Part shown: positions 1 to 5,738 of the stretch, piece by piece | Layout of the letters: each line of letters begins with the position of its first letter | Position numbering within the stretch: the stretch's first letter is position 1 | The notes under the pieces: generated by a model | Seen by the model: the letters and a program-made list of their open reading frames with translations, nothing else | What the model was told of the DNA's origin: nothing | The model's database searches: none | Source of the DNA: Erysipelotrichaceae bacterium | GTDB taxonomy: Bacteria; Bacillota_I; Bacilli_A; Erysipelotrichales; Erysipelotrichaceae | Direction: 5' to 3' | Assembly: GCA_003510215.1 (NCBI GenBank) | Contig: DOKQ01000152.1 | Span: 1-7,855, forward strand | DNA: 7,855 bases | Program-made: the position numbers and the translations under genes

Positions 1-13
1 CGGCACCATAGCG

Positions 14-43
14 AAAATAACCCTCTGCGTAATGTAGAGGGTT
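14..43 (-). terminator. Rho-independent terminator of the left membrane-protein/regulator/lipoprotein operon
   Basis: A 6-bp stem CCCTCT (21-26) / AGAGGG (36-41), extendable by two A-T pairs, has a 9-base loop and sits just beyond the lipoprotein stop codon at 48-50. Read on the minus strand, the stem is followed by a T-rich tract (complement of 14-20). T-richness on the plus side (GTTTTGTTT) means it could also terminate a rightward transcript arriving from outside the window. Stem and U-tract are seen directly; the function is inferred from position. Confidence 0.75.
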
Positions 44-47
44 TTGT

Positions 48-863
48 TTATTCCTTGATTTTTAGGATGACATTGAATATGCGGCCAAAGATATGATCAT
101 CCTCTCCCACAAGCATATGACGAACTTCTCTATCTTTTTTAATCTCATTATATGAGTAGACTTTTCTTATAATATACTCATCATTATCTTGATTCGATCG
201 TGTTTCTTCTATGATAATCATTTCATTGGAGTTATGAAGTTCTACTGTGGTTTCACTATCGATGAATAGCTCACTTAGGACATGATACTGATCATTCATT
301 CGTAGTATTCGTGTCTGCACGAGGGGATCCATATGCTCAAATGAAAGATTAAATGAAATAGTGGTCATTGTAGACTCACCGTTCACTTCTTCTGTATATG
401 ACTCCTGAAGTGTGATGTTAGATAATCCTAAAGGATGATAATTATTGATTAGTTCCGTATAATAATCTCCTTGATTATTCTTTCGAATCACATAAGCGCT
501 GATAAAACTACTTTTGCTCGAAAGAATCGGCAGACTGGCAGTAAAAGTAATATCTGTACCATCATCCTTTAGTATATGATTTGTGTGGCTACTGAAAAAG
601 TTACCGGAGACCTCGGAGAAATTATAGGTTTCGCCATCTCTGCGTTCTTGATCTACTAAGAAGAATGTTTGAGAAGAGTCTGCCCTGTTAAACTTGGGGA
701 TTTCATTTGTTGAGGTCTTGAAAGCGCCTATGTAAATACCAATGACTTGATCTGATGGAATCGAAGGTTGATCTGGATTTTCAATAGGTACATACTCTCT
801 GGCAGCTAATGTACAACCGCCGAGGAAAAGCATGAAGCAGAGTGTCAGTAATTTAGTTTTCAT
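48..863 (-). CDS. Predicted lipoprotein of unknown function (271 aa), last gene of the DUF2975 operon
   Basis: I do not recognise a family. The N-terminus is a lipoprotein signal peptide: two lysines in the first four residues, a hydrophobic stretch, and a lipobox-like LGGC with the lipidated cysteine at residue 17, so the protein should be anchored to the outer face of the membrane. A Pro/Ser-containing linker (about residues 24-40) leads into a body of alternating polar and hydrophobic residues that looks beta-rich, with no further membrane segment and no catalytic motif I can name. The start at 861-863 is chosen because AGGAGG (870-875) lies 6 bases upstream; in-frame ATGs further upstream (867-869, 885-890) touch or precede this ribosome site. 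The gene overlaps the end of the upstream regulator gene by 11 bases, suggesting translational coupling. A role alongside the membrane protein and regulator, perhaps in envelope sensing, is only an inference from context. Confidence 0.8.
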   Translation of the reverse strand: MKTKLLTLCFMLFLGGCTLAAREYVPIENPDQPSIPSDQVIGIYIGAFKTSTNEIPKFNRADSSQTFFLVDQERRDGETYNFSEVSGNFFSSHTNHILKDDGTDITFTASLPILSSKSSFISAYVIRKNNQGDYYTELINNYHPLGLSNITLQESYTEEVNGESTMTTISFNLSFEHMDPLVQTRILRMNDQYHVLSELFIDSETTVELHNSNEMIIIEETRSNQDNDEYIIRKVYSYNEIKKDREVRHMLVGEDDHIFGRIFNVILKIKE

Positions 864-1083
864 TGTCATCCTCCTGTAATTCACCATCAAATTGCAAGAT
901 GTCCCCCACCGAGCAATTGAGGTGATAGCATATTTTATTTAATGTATTGAATCGAATTCCTTTGACCTGACCAGTTCGAAGCAAGGACATATTTGCTTCA
1001 GTAATACCAACCTTCTCGCAAAGTTGTTTCGATGTCATTTGATTGATCTTGAGCTGATCCTCAAGATGTACACGGATGCCCAT
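853..1083 (-). CDS. Small Cro/CI-family (YozG-like, HTH_26) transcriptional regulator, 76 aa
   Basis: This is a single-domain DNA-binding protein. The helix-turn-helix spans about residues 17-36 (MTSKQLCEKVGIT... then ANMSLLRTG), followed by the family-typical KGIRFNTLNKIC and a terminal C-x-x-GDIL (57-63) with a short acidic tail. Length and architecture match the YozG-like regulators that are commonly encoded next to DUF2975 membrane proteins. The start codon is one base after the stop of the DUF2975 gene, and only a weak purine stretch precedes it, so translation is probably coupled to the upstream gene. It overlaps the lipoprotein gene by 11 bases. It is cytoplasmic. Its target is unknown; the twin palindromes around the operon promoter (2038-2098) make autoregulation the simplest hypothesis. 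Confidence 0.88.
   Translation of the reverse strand: MGIRVHLEDQLKINQMTSKQLCEKVGITEANMSLLRTGQVKGIRFNTLNKICYHLNCSVGDILQFDGELQEDDNEN
870..875 (-). promoter_or_regulatory. Ribosome binding site that fixes the lipoprotein start
   Basis: A perfect AGGAGG on the minus strand lies 6 bases before the ATG at 861-863. The ATG at 867-869 directly abuts it, and those at 885-890 lie upstream of it, so neither can use it. It lies inside the 3' end of the HTH gene. Confidence 0.8.
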
Positions 1084-1084
1084 G

Positions 1085-2026
1085 CTAGATAAACTGCTTA
1101 TTTTCTTCTGATGTTTCTATGCCCTGAATCAGAAGTTCACAGATAAATAAGAGAGTAAATGAGATGATAAGCTCTGTCCACGGAAATTGGATGACAATAG
1201 AAACATCATGCAGGTGATGTATAAATCCAAGTTGTGCAAATCCATTTATAACAGGAAGGATAATTGCAAGGAGTACAATCGCCTTTGAAAGTCTTCGAAT
1301 GGATGCAAGTTTCGGAAGTAGTGAAACTGAGAACACATCTATATGCATGAGTGAAGTAAACTGAATCAGTTTTATTAGTAAGATAATCATCAGGGTCTCT
1401 GGAATGATTTTTGATCCTTGAAGCAGCAGACTTAGTCCTAGCAAAGAGGTAGCATCTGTGGGTTTTATCAGGTCTGCAACGGATAGTCCAAGAGAGACTG
1501 TAAGTACCATAGCAGCGAGTAGCAGAATAAGTTGACATGAACTGAGAAGTTGTTCTCGGTTGTTTGCGTGAATCATGATGTAAACAACCCAGATGCAACC
1601 GATGGAACCAAAGATTAATATGCTTATGATAAAATACAAAACACCAAGATACTCAGTCACCATTGAACTAAACATTGGGTGAATGAACCAATAGTTAAGC
1701 AAGCCATAATAAAGATAAATCAAACTTATAGAAAAAAGGATAAGAAGATAAAGCAACACTCGATTGTGATGATCTTTCTGATACATCCACCATCCGAATA
1801 CGGATGGAAGGCCACATATAAATATGAGCAGGATCCAGGCTAAGATATTACCTAGTTCAGAAGTTAGGGATAATGATCGCAGCACATCAACAATCAATTT
1901 CACTGGGTATCCAATGTAAACGTTAATTGATGTAAGAGAAGTGACTTCCAGGGAAGCGAATAGTGCTAGACTCAAGGTGAATATAAGTAGCAATACAAGA
2001 TTTAAGTAACGTACCAGATATTTCAT
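1085..2026 (-). CDS. Polytopic membrane protein with a DUF2975-like C-terminal half (313 aa)
   Basis: About eight hydrophobic segments can be seen (roughly residues 7-27, 58-78, 90-111, 126-152, 165-187, 197-222, 248-268, 284-303). The C-terminal half (about 157-313) resembles DUF2975: a segment ending in KLASIRRLSKA, a hydrophobic helix, a final helix, and the characteristic tail QGIETSEENKQFI, similar to the G-x-E-x-x-x-E-N-x-x-x-I ending of the family. DUF2975 proteins I know of are about 150-200 residues, so the N-terminal 156 residues, with about four extra membrane segments, are unusual. The start is supported by GGAGG (2031-2035) 4 bases upstream of the ATG. It is the first gene of the operon, one base ahead of the YozG-like regulator, the usual partner of DUF2975. 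Its molecular function is unknown. A membrane sensor or a regulator of its partner HTH protein is speculative. Confidence 0.78.
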   Translation of the reverse strand: MKYLVRYLNLVLLLIFTLSLALFASLEVTSLTSINVYIGYPVKLIVDVLRSLSLTSELGNILAWILLIFICGLPSVFGWWMYQKDHHNRVLLYLLILFSISLIYLYYGLLNYWFIHPMFSSMVTEYLGVLYFIISILIFGSIGCIWVVYIMIHANNREQLLSSCQLILLLAAMVLTVSLGLSVADLIKPTDATSLLGLSLLLQGSKIIPETLMIILLIKLIQFTSLMHIDVFSVSLLPKLASIRRLSKAIVLLAIILPVINGFAQLGFIHHLHDVSIVIQFPWTELIISFTLLFICELLIQGIETSEENKQFI

Positions 2027-2037
2027 ATAACCTCCAA

Positions 2038-2056
2038 ATTATTGTTTTATAATAAT
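2038..2056. repeat. Promoter-proximal copy of a 19-bp AT-rich palindrome (operator candidate)
   Basis: ATTATTGTTTTATAATAAT differs from the copy at 2080-2098 at one position (T for C at its 13th base). That substitution changes one pair of the 7-bp arms to G-T. It covers the predicted transcription start region and ends just before the ribosome site of the DUF2975 gene. A bound protein here would block transcription, and in RNA the arms could form a weak hairpin in the leader. Confidence 0.55.
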
Positions 2057-2065
2057 TATAAGCAC

Positions 2066-2094
2066 ATAATAGCATATAAATTATTGTTTTACAA
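2066..2094 (-). promoter_or_regulatory. Promoter candidate for the DUF2975/HTH/lipoprotein operon
   Basis: On the minus strand TTGTAA (2089-2094) and TATTAT (2066-2071) are separated by 17 bases. This places the start near 2059, about 33 bases before the ATG. An alternative -10, TATAAT at 2055-2060, is a perfect hexamer but has no good -35 at the right distance. The -35 lies inside the upstream palindrome, and the start region adjoins the downstream one. Confidence 0.6.
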
Positions 2095-2098
2095 TAAT
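2080..2098. repeat. Promoter-distal copy of the 19-bp palindrome (operator candidate)
   Basis: ATTATTG-TTTTA-CAATAAT has perfect 7-bp inverted arms around a 5-bp centre. It contains the -35 element of the minus-strand promoter. Its start is 42 bp from that of the copy at 2038, which is four turns of B-DNA, so proteins bound to both copies would lie on the same face of the helix. Binding by the YozG-like regulator of the same operon is inferred. Confidence 0.55.
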
Positions 2099-2103
2099 AA
2101 ATC

Positions 2104-2128
2104 AAAAAAACTGCTCATATGAGCAGTT
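2104..2128 (-). terminator. Rho-independent terminator of the small lipoprotein gene
   Basis: A perfect 20-bp palindrome (2109-2128; half-site AACTGCTCAT) is followed on the minus strand by seven T's (complement of 2104-2110, partly shared with the stem). It overlaps the TAA stop codon (2127-2129) by two bases. It separates this gene from the promoter of the next minus-strand operon. Confidence 0.88.
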
Positions 2129-2471
2129 AGTTACCTTCTGTGCCTTGAAACCGATAAACTGAACCCTTTTTGATAAAGTTACCTTCAGTTGTACTACCCT
2201 GGTAAACCAGAGTGTCATCATCTATTAAGAAATAGTAAGAGGAATTATCCCCAACGTGCAAAGTGAGTCGGTTTGATGAAATTGTGAACTTACCAGAAGG
2301 ACGATAGGATACATTATCAGAAGCATTAAACTCATAGGTTCCGTCCCGGTGTATATCAATCCAAGAGGTAAATGGGGAGTGGCTATCGTCCAATACATAC
2401 CTTCCATAATTGATTTTGGAACTACAACCAACGAGTAAGAGAATACATAAATAGAGAATCGTTTTCTTCAT
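2127..2471 (-). CDS. Small predicted lipoprotein of unknown function (114 aa)
   Basis: A lipoprotein signal is clear: MKKTILYLCILLLVGC with lipobox LVGC and the lipidated cysteine at residue 16, placing the mature protein (about 98 residues) on the outer face of the membrane. The mature part is rich in alternating beta-strand-like segments with repeated Gly/Asp/Ser turns (IDIHRDGTYEF, PSGKFTISSNRLTL, YYFLIDDDTLVYQG). This resembles small beta-sandwich or lipocalin-like lipoproteins, but I cannot name a family. The ATG at 2469-2471 is chosen because GAGGTG (2478-2483) lies 6 bases upstream; the in-frame GTG at 2478-2480 is part of that ribosome site. It appears to be monocistronic, with its own promoter candidate (2490-2518) and terminator. 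The function is unknown. Confidence 0.82.
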   Translation of the reverse strand: MKKTILYLCILLLVGCSSKINYGRYVLDDSHSPFTSWIDIHRDGTYEFNASDNVSYRPSGKFTISSNRLTLHVGDNSSYYFLIDDDTLVYQGSTTEGNFIKKGSVYRFQGTEGN

Positions 2472-2477
2472 ATGCTT

Positions 2478-2483
2478 CACCTC
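2478..2483 (-). promoter_or_regulatory. Ribosome binding site that fixes the small lipoprotein start
   Basis: GAGGTG on the minus strand is 6 bases before the ATG at 2469-2471. It includes an in-frame GTG that would otherwise extend the frame by three residues, and that GTG is therefore rejected as a start. Confidence 0.7.
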
Positions 2484-2489
2484 AAGATT

Positions 2490-2518
2490 ATCATAGTACT
2501 AAAGACGCATTGAATCAA
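2490..2518 (-). promoter_or_regulatory. Promoter candidate for the small lipoprotein gene
   Basis: TTGATT (2513-2518), a 17-base spacer and TATGAT (2490-2495) fit a housekeeping promoter on the minus strand. The predicted start (about 2483) coincides with the first base of the ribosome site, leaving a leader of only about 12 bases. That is unusually short, so a different promoter further upstream cannot be excluded. Confidence 0.42.
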
Positions 2519-2647
2519 TCTAAAAGATGACACTTATGATTCATGAAAAACTTAAATATCAAAAACACTTAGAACGATTGAAACATTTGAGGATTATAAA
2601 AAATTGAGGCAGAGTTGTGAAAAATAAGCAAAATTTCATCTTCAACT

Positions 2648-2672
2648 AAAAAAGGTCCTTTTCAAGACCTTT
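2648..2672 (-). terminator. Rho-independent terminator of the LacI-family gene
   Basis: A 7-bp stem AAAGGTC (2651-2657) / GACCTTT (2666-2672) with an 8-base loop is followed on the minus strand by a T tract (complement of 2648-2653, partly shared with the stem). It begins 5 bases after the stop codon at 2678-2680. Confidence 0.85.
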
Positions 2673-2677
2673 GTACA

Positions 2678-3691
2678 TTATTGTTTTTTTGTGCTTCCAC
2701 GTATAATGAGGGAAGGTTCGAACATTTTGGTATGACCTAAAGGACTTGAGCCTTTAATCATATCAAGCAAGCTGTTAACTGCCTCGTTGGCAATTTCCTG
2801 CATCGGTTGATGAATGGTGGTCAGCGAAGGTGAAACGATGGATGCAAACTGAATATCATCAAACCCAATCACACCAAGTCGATCAGGGATAGATAAACCC
2901 AGCTGATGGATGGCCTTATACACTCCAAATGCCATCATATCGTTACTTGCAAAGATTGCATCGACGTTAGCTTCCATCAGTTTAGCAGTACCCAACTCAC
3001 CACTTTCATTTGAAAAGTCACCCTCATAAATTAAGGATTCATTGAAAGGAATATGTGCTTCTTCCAGTGCCTGTTTATAACCGTCGAGTCGCATCATCGC
3101 AGTAGCAAGTTTTAAGGGACCGGTAATCATTCCAATATTCTTGTATCCACAGGAAATCAAATGCTTCGTTGCCAGATAACCACCTTGTTTCTGATCAATA
3201 ATAATGTTTTTGATATTTCCAGATTTAAAACTGCGGTCAACACATATAAATGGTGTATCACATGTGGAAATAGCTGTAAAAATCAGATCCTGGAACTCTT
3301 CAAGACCGATACTGGAACGGATTAAGATGATACCAGCTAATGCTCTTGAAATGAAGGTTCGCACAACTTCAAGTTCACTTGCGGCTGACTCATTTGTGCT
3401 TGCCAAAATTAAGGTGTATCCGTGCTTTGAACATTCAGATTCAACTTCTTTAACAAACTCACTAAAAAAGGCATTTGAAATATCGGGAAGAATAAGGCCG
3501 ATAACATTGGTTTTTCTTGTAACTAAACTTAACGCGATTTGATTTGGATGATAATTAAATTCTTTTGCTGCTTCGCGGATTCGTTGTTTCACAGGTTCGG
3601 AAATCCGGTTTGGACGGTTGTTTAGAACCAGTGAAACAGCGGTGATGGAACAGTTGCATTTTTTAGCAATATCTCTGATAGTTACTGACAT
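2678..3691 (-). CDS. LacI-family transcriptional repressor, RbsR-like (337 aa)
   Basis: The N-terminal helix-turn-helix is VTIRDIAKKCNCS then ITAVSLVLN (residues 3-24), and the hinge helix is YHPNQIALSL (47-56), both classic LacI features. The sugar-binding core shows the usual landmarks GLILPDISNAFF (65-76), an ICVDRSF segment, an ASNDMMAFG segment and VIGFDD near the C-terminus. At 337 residues it has full family length. The start at 3689-3691 is preferred over an ATG 39 bases upstream because AAAGGTGG (3698-3705) sits 6 bases before it and the protein then begins exactly at the DNA-binding domain. The gene is divergent from the ribokinase/nucleoside hydrolase operon, so it most likely represses that operon and is released by ribose, ribose phosphate or a nucleoside. 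Recognition-helix positions equivalent to E. coli LacI Tyr17, Gln18 and Arg22 are Ile16, Thr17 and Leu21. The effector cannot be decided from sequence alone. Confidence 0.93.
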   Translation of the reverse strand: MSVTIRDIAKKCNCSITAVSLVLNNRPNRISEPVKQRIREAAKEFNYHPNQIALSLVTRKTNVIGLILPDISNAFFSEFVKEVESECSKHGYTLILASTNESAASELEVVRTFISRALAGIILIRSSIGLEEFQDLIFTAISTCDTPFICVDRSFKSGNIKNIIIDQKQGGYLATKHLISCGYKNIGMITGPLKLATAMMRLDGYKQALEEAHIPFNESLIYEGDFSNESGELGTAKLMEANVDAIFASNDMMAFGVYKAIHQLGLSIPDRLGVIGFDDIQFASIVSPSLTTIHQPMQEIANEAVNSLLDMIKGSSPLGHTKMFEPSLIIRGSTKKQ

Positions 3692-3697
3692 AATATA

Positions 3698-3705
3698 CCA
3701 CCTTT
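3698..3705 (-). promoter_or_regulatory. Ribosome binding site that fixes the LacI-family start
   Basis: AAAGGTGG on the minus strand ends 6 bases before the ATG at 3689-3691. The longer reading frame from 3730 would start upstream of the predicted transcription start (about 3710) and is rejected. Confidence 0.8.
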
Positions 3706-3716
3706 GCTTTTCTTTT

Positions 3717-3745
3717 ATTCTATCACACAAGATATTTCAGTACAA
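3717..3745 (-). promoter_or_regulatory. Extended -10 promoter of the LacI-family gene
   Basis: On the minus strand TAGAAT (3717-3722) is immediately preceded by TGA (3723-3725), giving the extended -10 form TGnTAnnnT. TTGTAC (3740-3745) lies 17 bases upstream as a partial -35. The predicted start near 3710 leaves a leader of about 19 bases containing the ribosome site. Confidence 0.6.
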
Positions 3746-3761
3746 TTGCCATCGATAAAAC

Positions 3762-3773
3762 TTATACGTATAA
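3762..3773. promoter_or_regulatory. CG-centred palindrome, LacI-family operator candidate
   Basis: TTATACGTATAA is a perfect 12-bp palindrome with the central CG typical of LacI-family operators. It lies upstream of the -35 of the repressor gene and about 99 bp (centre to centre) from the CG-centred site in the ribokinase promoter, compatible with a looped complex or autoregulation. Binding is inferred. Confidence 0.5.
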
Positions 3774-3827
3774 ACCATTTTGATAAAACGATTAACTATT
3801 AAAAGGAAGAAAAATTAACCCTACATT

Positions 3828-3841
3828 TGAATGCGCTTTCA
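3828..3841 (+). promoter_or_regulatory. cre-like site (CcpA) upstream of the ribokinase operon promoter
   Basis: TGAATGCGCTTTCA matches the Bacillota cre consensus TGWAANCGNTNWCA at all positions but one (the fifth). It is embedded in a slightly longer inverted repeat (3827-3842) and ends 6 bases upstream of the -35. Carbon catabolite control of the operon is therefore plausible. Because CcpA is itself a LacI-family protein, the site could instead bind the neighbouring repressor. Confidence 0.55.
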
Positions 3842-3847
3842 AAATTA

Positions 3848-3876
3848 TTGACAAAGGTGGTTTAACGTTTTAAACT
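3848..3876 (+). promoter_or_regulatory. Promoter of the ribokinase/nucleoside hydrolase/ECF operon
   Basis: A perfect TTGACA (3848-3853) is followed after 17 bases by TAAACT (3871-3876), a 4-of-6 match to TATAAT. The predicted start is near 3883, giving a leader of about 21 bases that carries the GGGAGGT ribosome site. The spacer and most of the -10 are covered by the inverted repeat 3860-3875, as expected for a repressed promoter. Confidence 0.72.
3860..3875. promoter_or_regulatory. Operator candidate inside the ribokinase operon promoter
   Basis: GTTTAA-CGTT-TTAAAC is a perfect 6-bp inverted repeat around a 4-base centre and also contains the CG-centred core AACGTT. It occupies the second half of the spacer and all but the last base of the -10, so a bound LacI-family protein would exclude RNA polymerase. 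It is the strongest candidate for the main operator of the divergent repressor. Confidence 0.65.
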
Positions 3877-3892
3877 AGAAGTAAATAAGTGC

Positions 3893-3899
3893 GGGAGGT
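3893..3899 (+). promoter_or_regulatory. Ribosome binding site that fixes the ribokinase start
   Basis: GGGAGGT is followed by four bases and the ATG at 3904. An in-frame GTG at 3889 lies upstream of this site and is rejected as a start. Confidence 0.75.
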
Positions 3900-3903
3900 A
3901 GTT

Positions 3904-4767
3904 ATGAAAATTGTCGTTGTCGGGAGCATTAATGCAGATCTGATGGTCCAAATGGACCAGTTCCCTCAAGTTGGAGAAACTGTATTGGGAAAAGATTTTT
4001 CTATACATCCTGGCGGTAAGGGTGCCAATCAGGCAGTAGCCGCAAAAAAATTGCAAGCAGAAGTTTCCATGATTGGTTGTGTCGGGGAGGATGCACACGG
4101 AGATTATCTGCTGGCTAACTTTCAAAACGTGGGGGTCAACGTTGAGGGCGTACGAAGAATAAGTAACGTTCCAAGTGGTGTGGCACCTATTTTTATATCT
4201 TCACAGGATAATATGATTGTCGTAGTCCCTGGAGCAAATCACAAGGTTTCTAAAGAGGATATTGATGCGAACATTCAGAAAATAAAAGAAGCAGATGTAA
4301 TCATGACTCAATTTGAGATACCGATGGAAACGATTGATTATTTACTTGATAAGTGTGATGACCTCGGCAAAATGATTATTGTCAATCCAGCTCCATATCA
4401 GCCATTTGACCTAGAATGGATGAGACGAATTACTTTTTTAACACCCAATCAAGTTGAACTTGAGAAAATCTTTCAAAAGGATAAGGAATCTGTTCTAAGA
4501 CATTATCCAAATCAGGTGATTTTGACAGCTGGTGAAGATGGAGCATATTTTCACGATGGATTCAACATGGTTCATATTGAAGCAGATAAAACGGAGGTAG
4601 TGGATACAACAGGGGCAGGCGATACATTCAATGGAGCTTTAGCTACTTTAATTGCTCAAAGAAAACCACTAAACGAAGCCGTAGCTTTTGCAGTTAAAGC
4701 AGCGAGCTGTGCAGTTAAAAAACGTGGAGCACAATCCGCAATGCCAACACTTGAGGAACTTGTATGA
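3904..4767 (+). CDS. rbsK: Ribokinase (PfkB family), 287 aa
   Basis: It phosphorylates D-ribose with ATP to ribose 5-phosphate in the cytoplasm, feeding the pentose phosphate pathway and nucleotide synthesis. The PfkB-family landmarks are intact: GSINADL at 7-13 (Asp12 contacts ribose in characterised ribokinases), the diglycine segment HPGGKGANQAVAAKK at 35-49, QFEIP with Glu138, NPAP, the TPNQVELE segment, and the anion-hole/catalytic motif DTTGAGDTFNG with the presumed catalytic base Asp240. The C-terminal RGAQSAMPT is typical of ribokinase and contributes to the K+ site in known structures. Its length is slightly below the usual 300-310 residues without an obvious loss. The GTG at 3889 is rejected as a start in favour of the ATG at 3904. 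It is the first gene of the operon, directly downstream of the regulated promoter, and its TGA overlaps the ATG of the next gene (ATGA). In this context ribose released by the two nucleoside hydrolases is the likely substrate source. Confidence 0.93.
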   Translation: MKIVVVGSINADLMVQMDQFPQVGETVLGKDFSIHPGGKGANQAVAAKKLQAEVSMIGCVGEDAHGDYLLANFQNVGVNVEGVRRISNVPSGVAPIFISSQDNMIVVVPGANHKVSKEDIDANIQKIKEADVIMTQFEIPMETIDYLLDKCDDLGKMIIVNPAPYQPFDLEWMRRITFLTPNQVELEKIFQKDKESVLRHYPNQVILTAGEDGAYFHDGFNMVHIEADKTEVVDTTGAGDTFNGALATLIAQRKPLNEAVAFAVKAASCAVKKRGAQSAMPTLEELV

Positions 4768-5738
4768 CGAAACTAAAACTAATCATGGATGTGGATCCAG
4801 GAATTGATGATTCCCTCGCCATCTTGTTTGCGGCTAAACATTCATCAATTGAACTACTTGGACTAACGATTGCCAGTGGGAACATTGAGGTAAATCAGGG
4901 AGCACGTAATGCTTACAAAGCACTATCGATGGTTAACCGTACGGATGTTCCGATACACAAAGGAAGCTTATTACCACTAAAACGTAACTACGTTGATGCA
5001 ACAGATACCCATGGGAAAGATGGTATCGGCGAAATTTATTTCCCTGATATCGATCCAAAGGAGCAGGAATCTGCCATTGATTTTATCATCAAAAGTTGTT
5101 ACCGATATCCAAATGAAATCACCATAGCAGCACTTGGGCCTTTAAGCAATCTTGCAATGGTCATCCAAAAAGATCCCCATGCATTACAACTTGCCAAAGA
5201 GATTGTGATTATGGGGGGAGCAGCTAAGACTCATGGAAATTGCTCCGAAGTGGCTGAATACAATTTCTGGTGTGATCCCGATGCGGCTGATACCTTTTTT
5301 GAAGCTAAACCCAAAAATGTCACACTCGTTCCCCTGGATGTCACGTATAAAATCCTGTTATCTCCTAATAAAAGAGACATGATTCGCCAGTTTAATACCC
5401 CCCTTTCAACCTATGTATATGATATAACTCAGTTTTATGTAAACTTTCACTGGAATCAGGAACGCACCTTAGGATGTATCATTAATGATCCTCTTGTGAT
5501 TGCCTATCTTGTTTCACATCATATACTCAAATTTGAGAAGGGTAGTGTGGATATTGTTACAGAGGGGAAAGCTTTAGGAGAGTCTATTGTGGATTTTCGA
5601 ATGTTAAGTGATCGACCACCAGTAAACATTGCGTTAAACGTTGACTCCAAGGCCTTCTTTCATTTATTTTTAACCACAATATTTGATGATTTTAAGGACG
5701 ATATCGAACTGATGTTTCGAAAGGAGATGTTAGGATGA
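4764..5738 (+). CDS. Nucleoside hydrolase (IUNH family), paralog 1, with Asn in place of the active-site His (324 aa)
   Basis: Members of this family hydrolyse the N-glycosidic bond of ribonucleosides to base plus ribose, using a bound Ca2+. The calcium/ribose motif DVDPGIDD is at residues 9-16 (Asp11, Asp15, Asp16). HGKDG includes His83. EYNFWCDPDAA carries the ribose-binding Asn167 and Asp171, and the last calcium ligand is Asp242. The residue before Asp242 is Asn241 (IINDPL) where purine-active relatives, such as Crithidia IU-NH (His241), have a histidine that protonates the leaving base. This suggests an altered base preference or leaving-group mechanism rather than an inactive enzyme, since all calcium ligands remain. 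It overlaps rbsK and paralog 2 by 4 bases each (ATGA), with GAGGAA (4753-4758) as its ribosome site. It is cytoplasmic. The exact substrate (purine, pyrimidine, or a modified nucleoside) cannot be fixed from sequence. Confidence 0.9.
   Translation: MTKLKLIMDVDPGIDDSLAILFAAKHSSIELLGLTIASGNIEVNQGARNAYKALSMVNRTDVPIHKGSLLPLKRNYVDATDTHGKDGIGEIYFPDIDPKEQESAIDFIIKSCYRYPNEITIAALGPLSNLAMVIQKDPHALQLAKEIVIMGGAAKTHGNCSEVAEYNFWCDPDAADTFFEAKPKNVTLVPLDVTYKILLSPNKRDMIRQFNTPLSTYVYDITQFYVNFHWNQERTLGCIINDPLVIAYLVSHHILKFEKGSVDIVTEGKALGESIVDFRMLSDRPPVNIALNVDSKAFFHLFLTTIFDDFKDDIELMFRKEMLG

Noticed and set aside
1206..1598. Minus-strand open frame of 130 codons in another frame of the DUF2975 gene
   Set aside because: Its composition (many Cys, Thr, Ser, Arg) is unlike a real protein, it has no ribosome site, and it is nested in a well-supported membrane protein gene.
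1923..2105. Minus-strand open frame of 60 codons across the DUF2975 promoter and start
   Set aside because: It spans the palindromic promoter region and the start of the DUF2975 gene in a different frame; the Tyr/Ile-rich product reflects AT-rich DNA.
2109..2128. Perfect 20-bp palindrome considered as an operator
   Set aside because: The seven T's following it on the minus strand and its overlap with a stop codon make it a terminator stem.
2511..2543. Inverted repeat TGAATCA / TGATTCA with a 19-base gap, and an 11-base palindrome ATTGAATCAAT (2509-2519) at the -35 of the small lipoprotein promoter
   Set aside because: Short arms in AT-rich sequence are expected by chance, and there is no second copy or neighbouring regulator to support an operator.
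2519..2647. AT-rich stretch between the small lipoprotein promoter and the LacI terminator, checked for a small RNA or gene remnant
   Set aside because: No hairpin with a T tract, promoter pair or decayed reading frame with recognisable motifs was found.
3204..3542. Plus-strand open frame of 112 codons
   Set aside because: It lies entirely inside the LacI-family gene on the opposite strand, has no ribosome site at its start and no recognisable motif; it is a shadow frame.
3742..3800. Repeated GATAAAAC words in the divergent intergenic region
   Set aside because: Two copies of an 8-base AT-rich word with no symmetry or regular spacing to promoter elements are insufficient to call a site.
3862..4125. 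Minus-strand open frame of 87 codons antisense to the start of ribokinase
   Set aside because: It overlaps the predicted operator and ribokinase N-terminus, has no ribosome site and low-plausibility composition.
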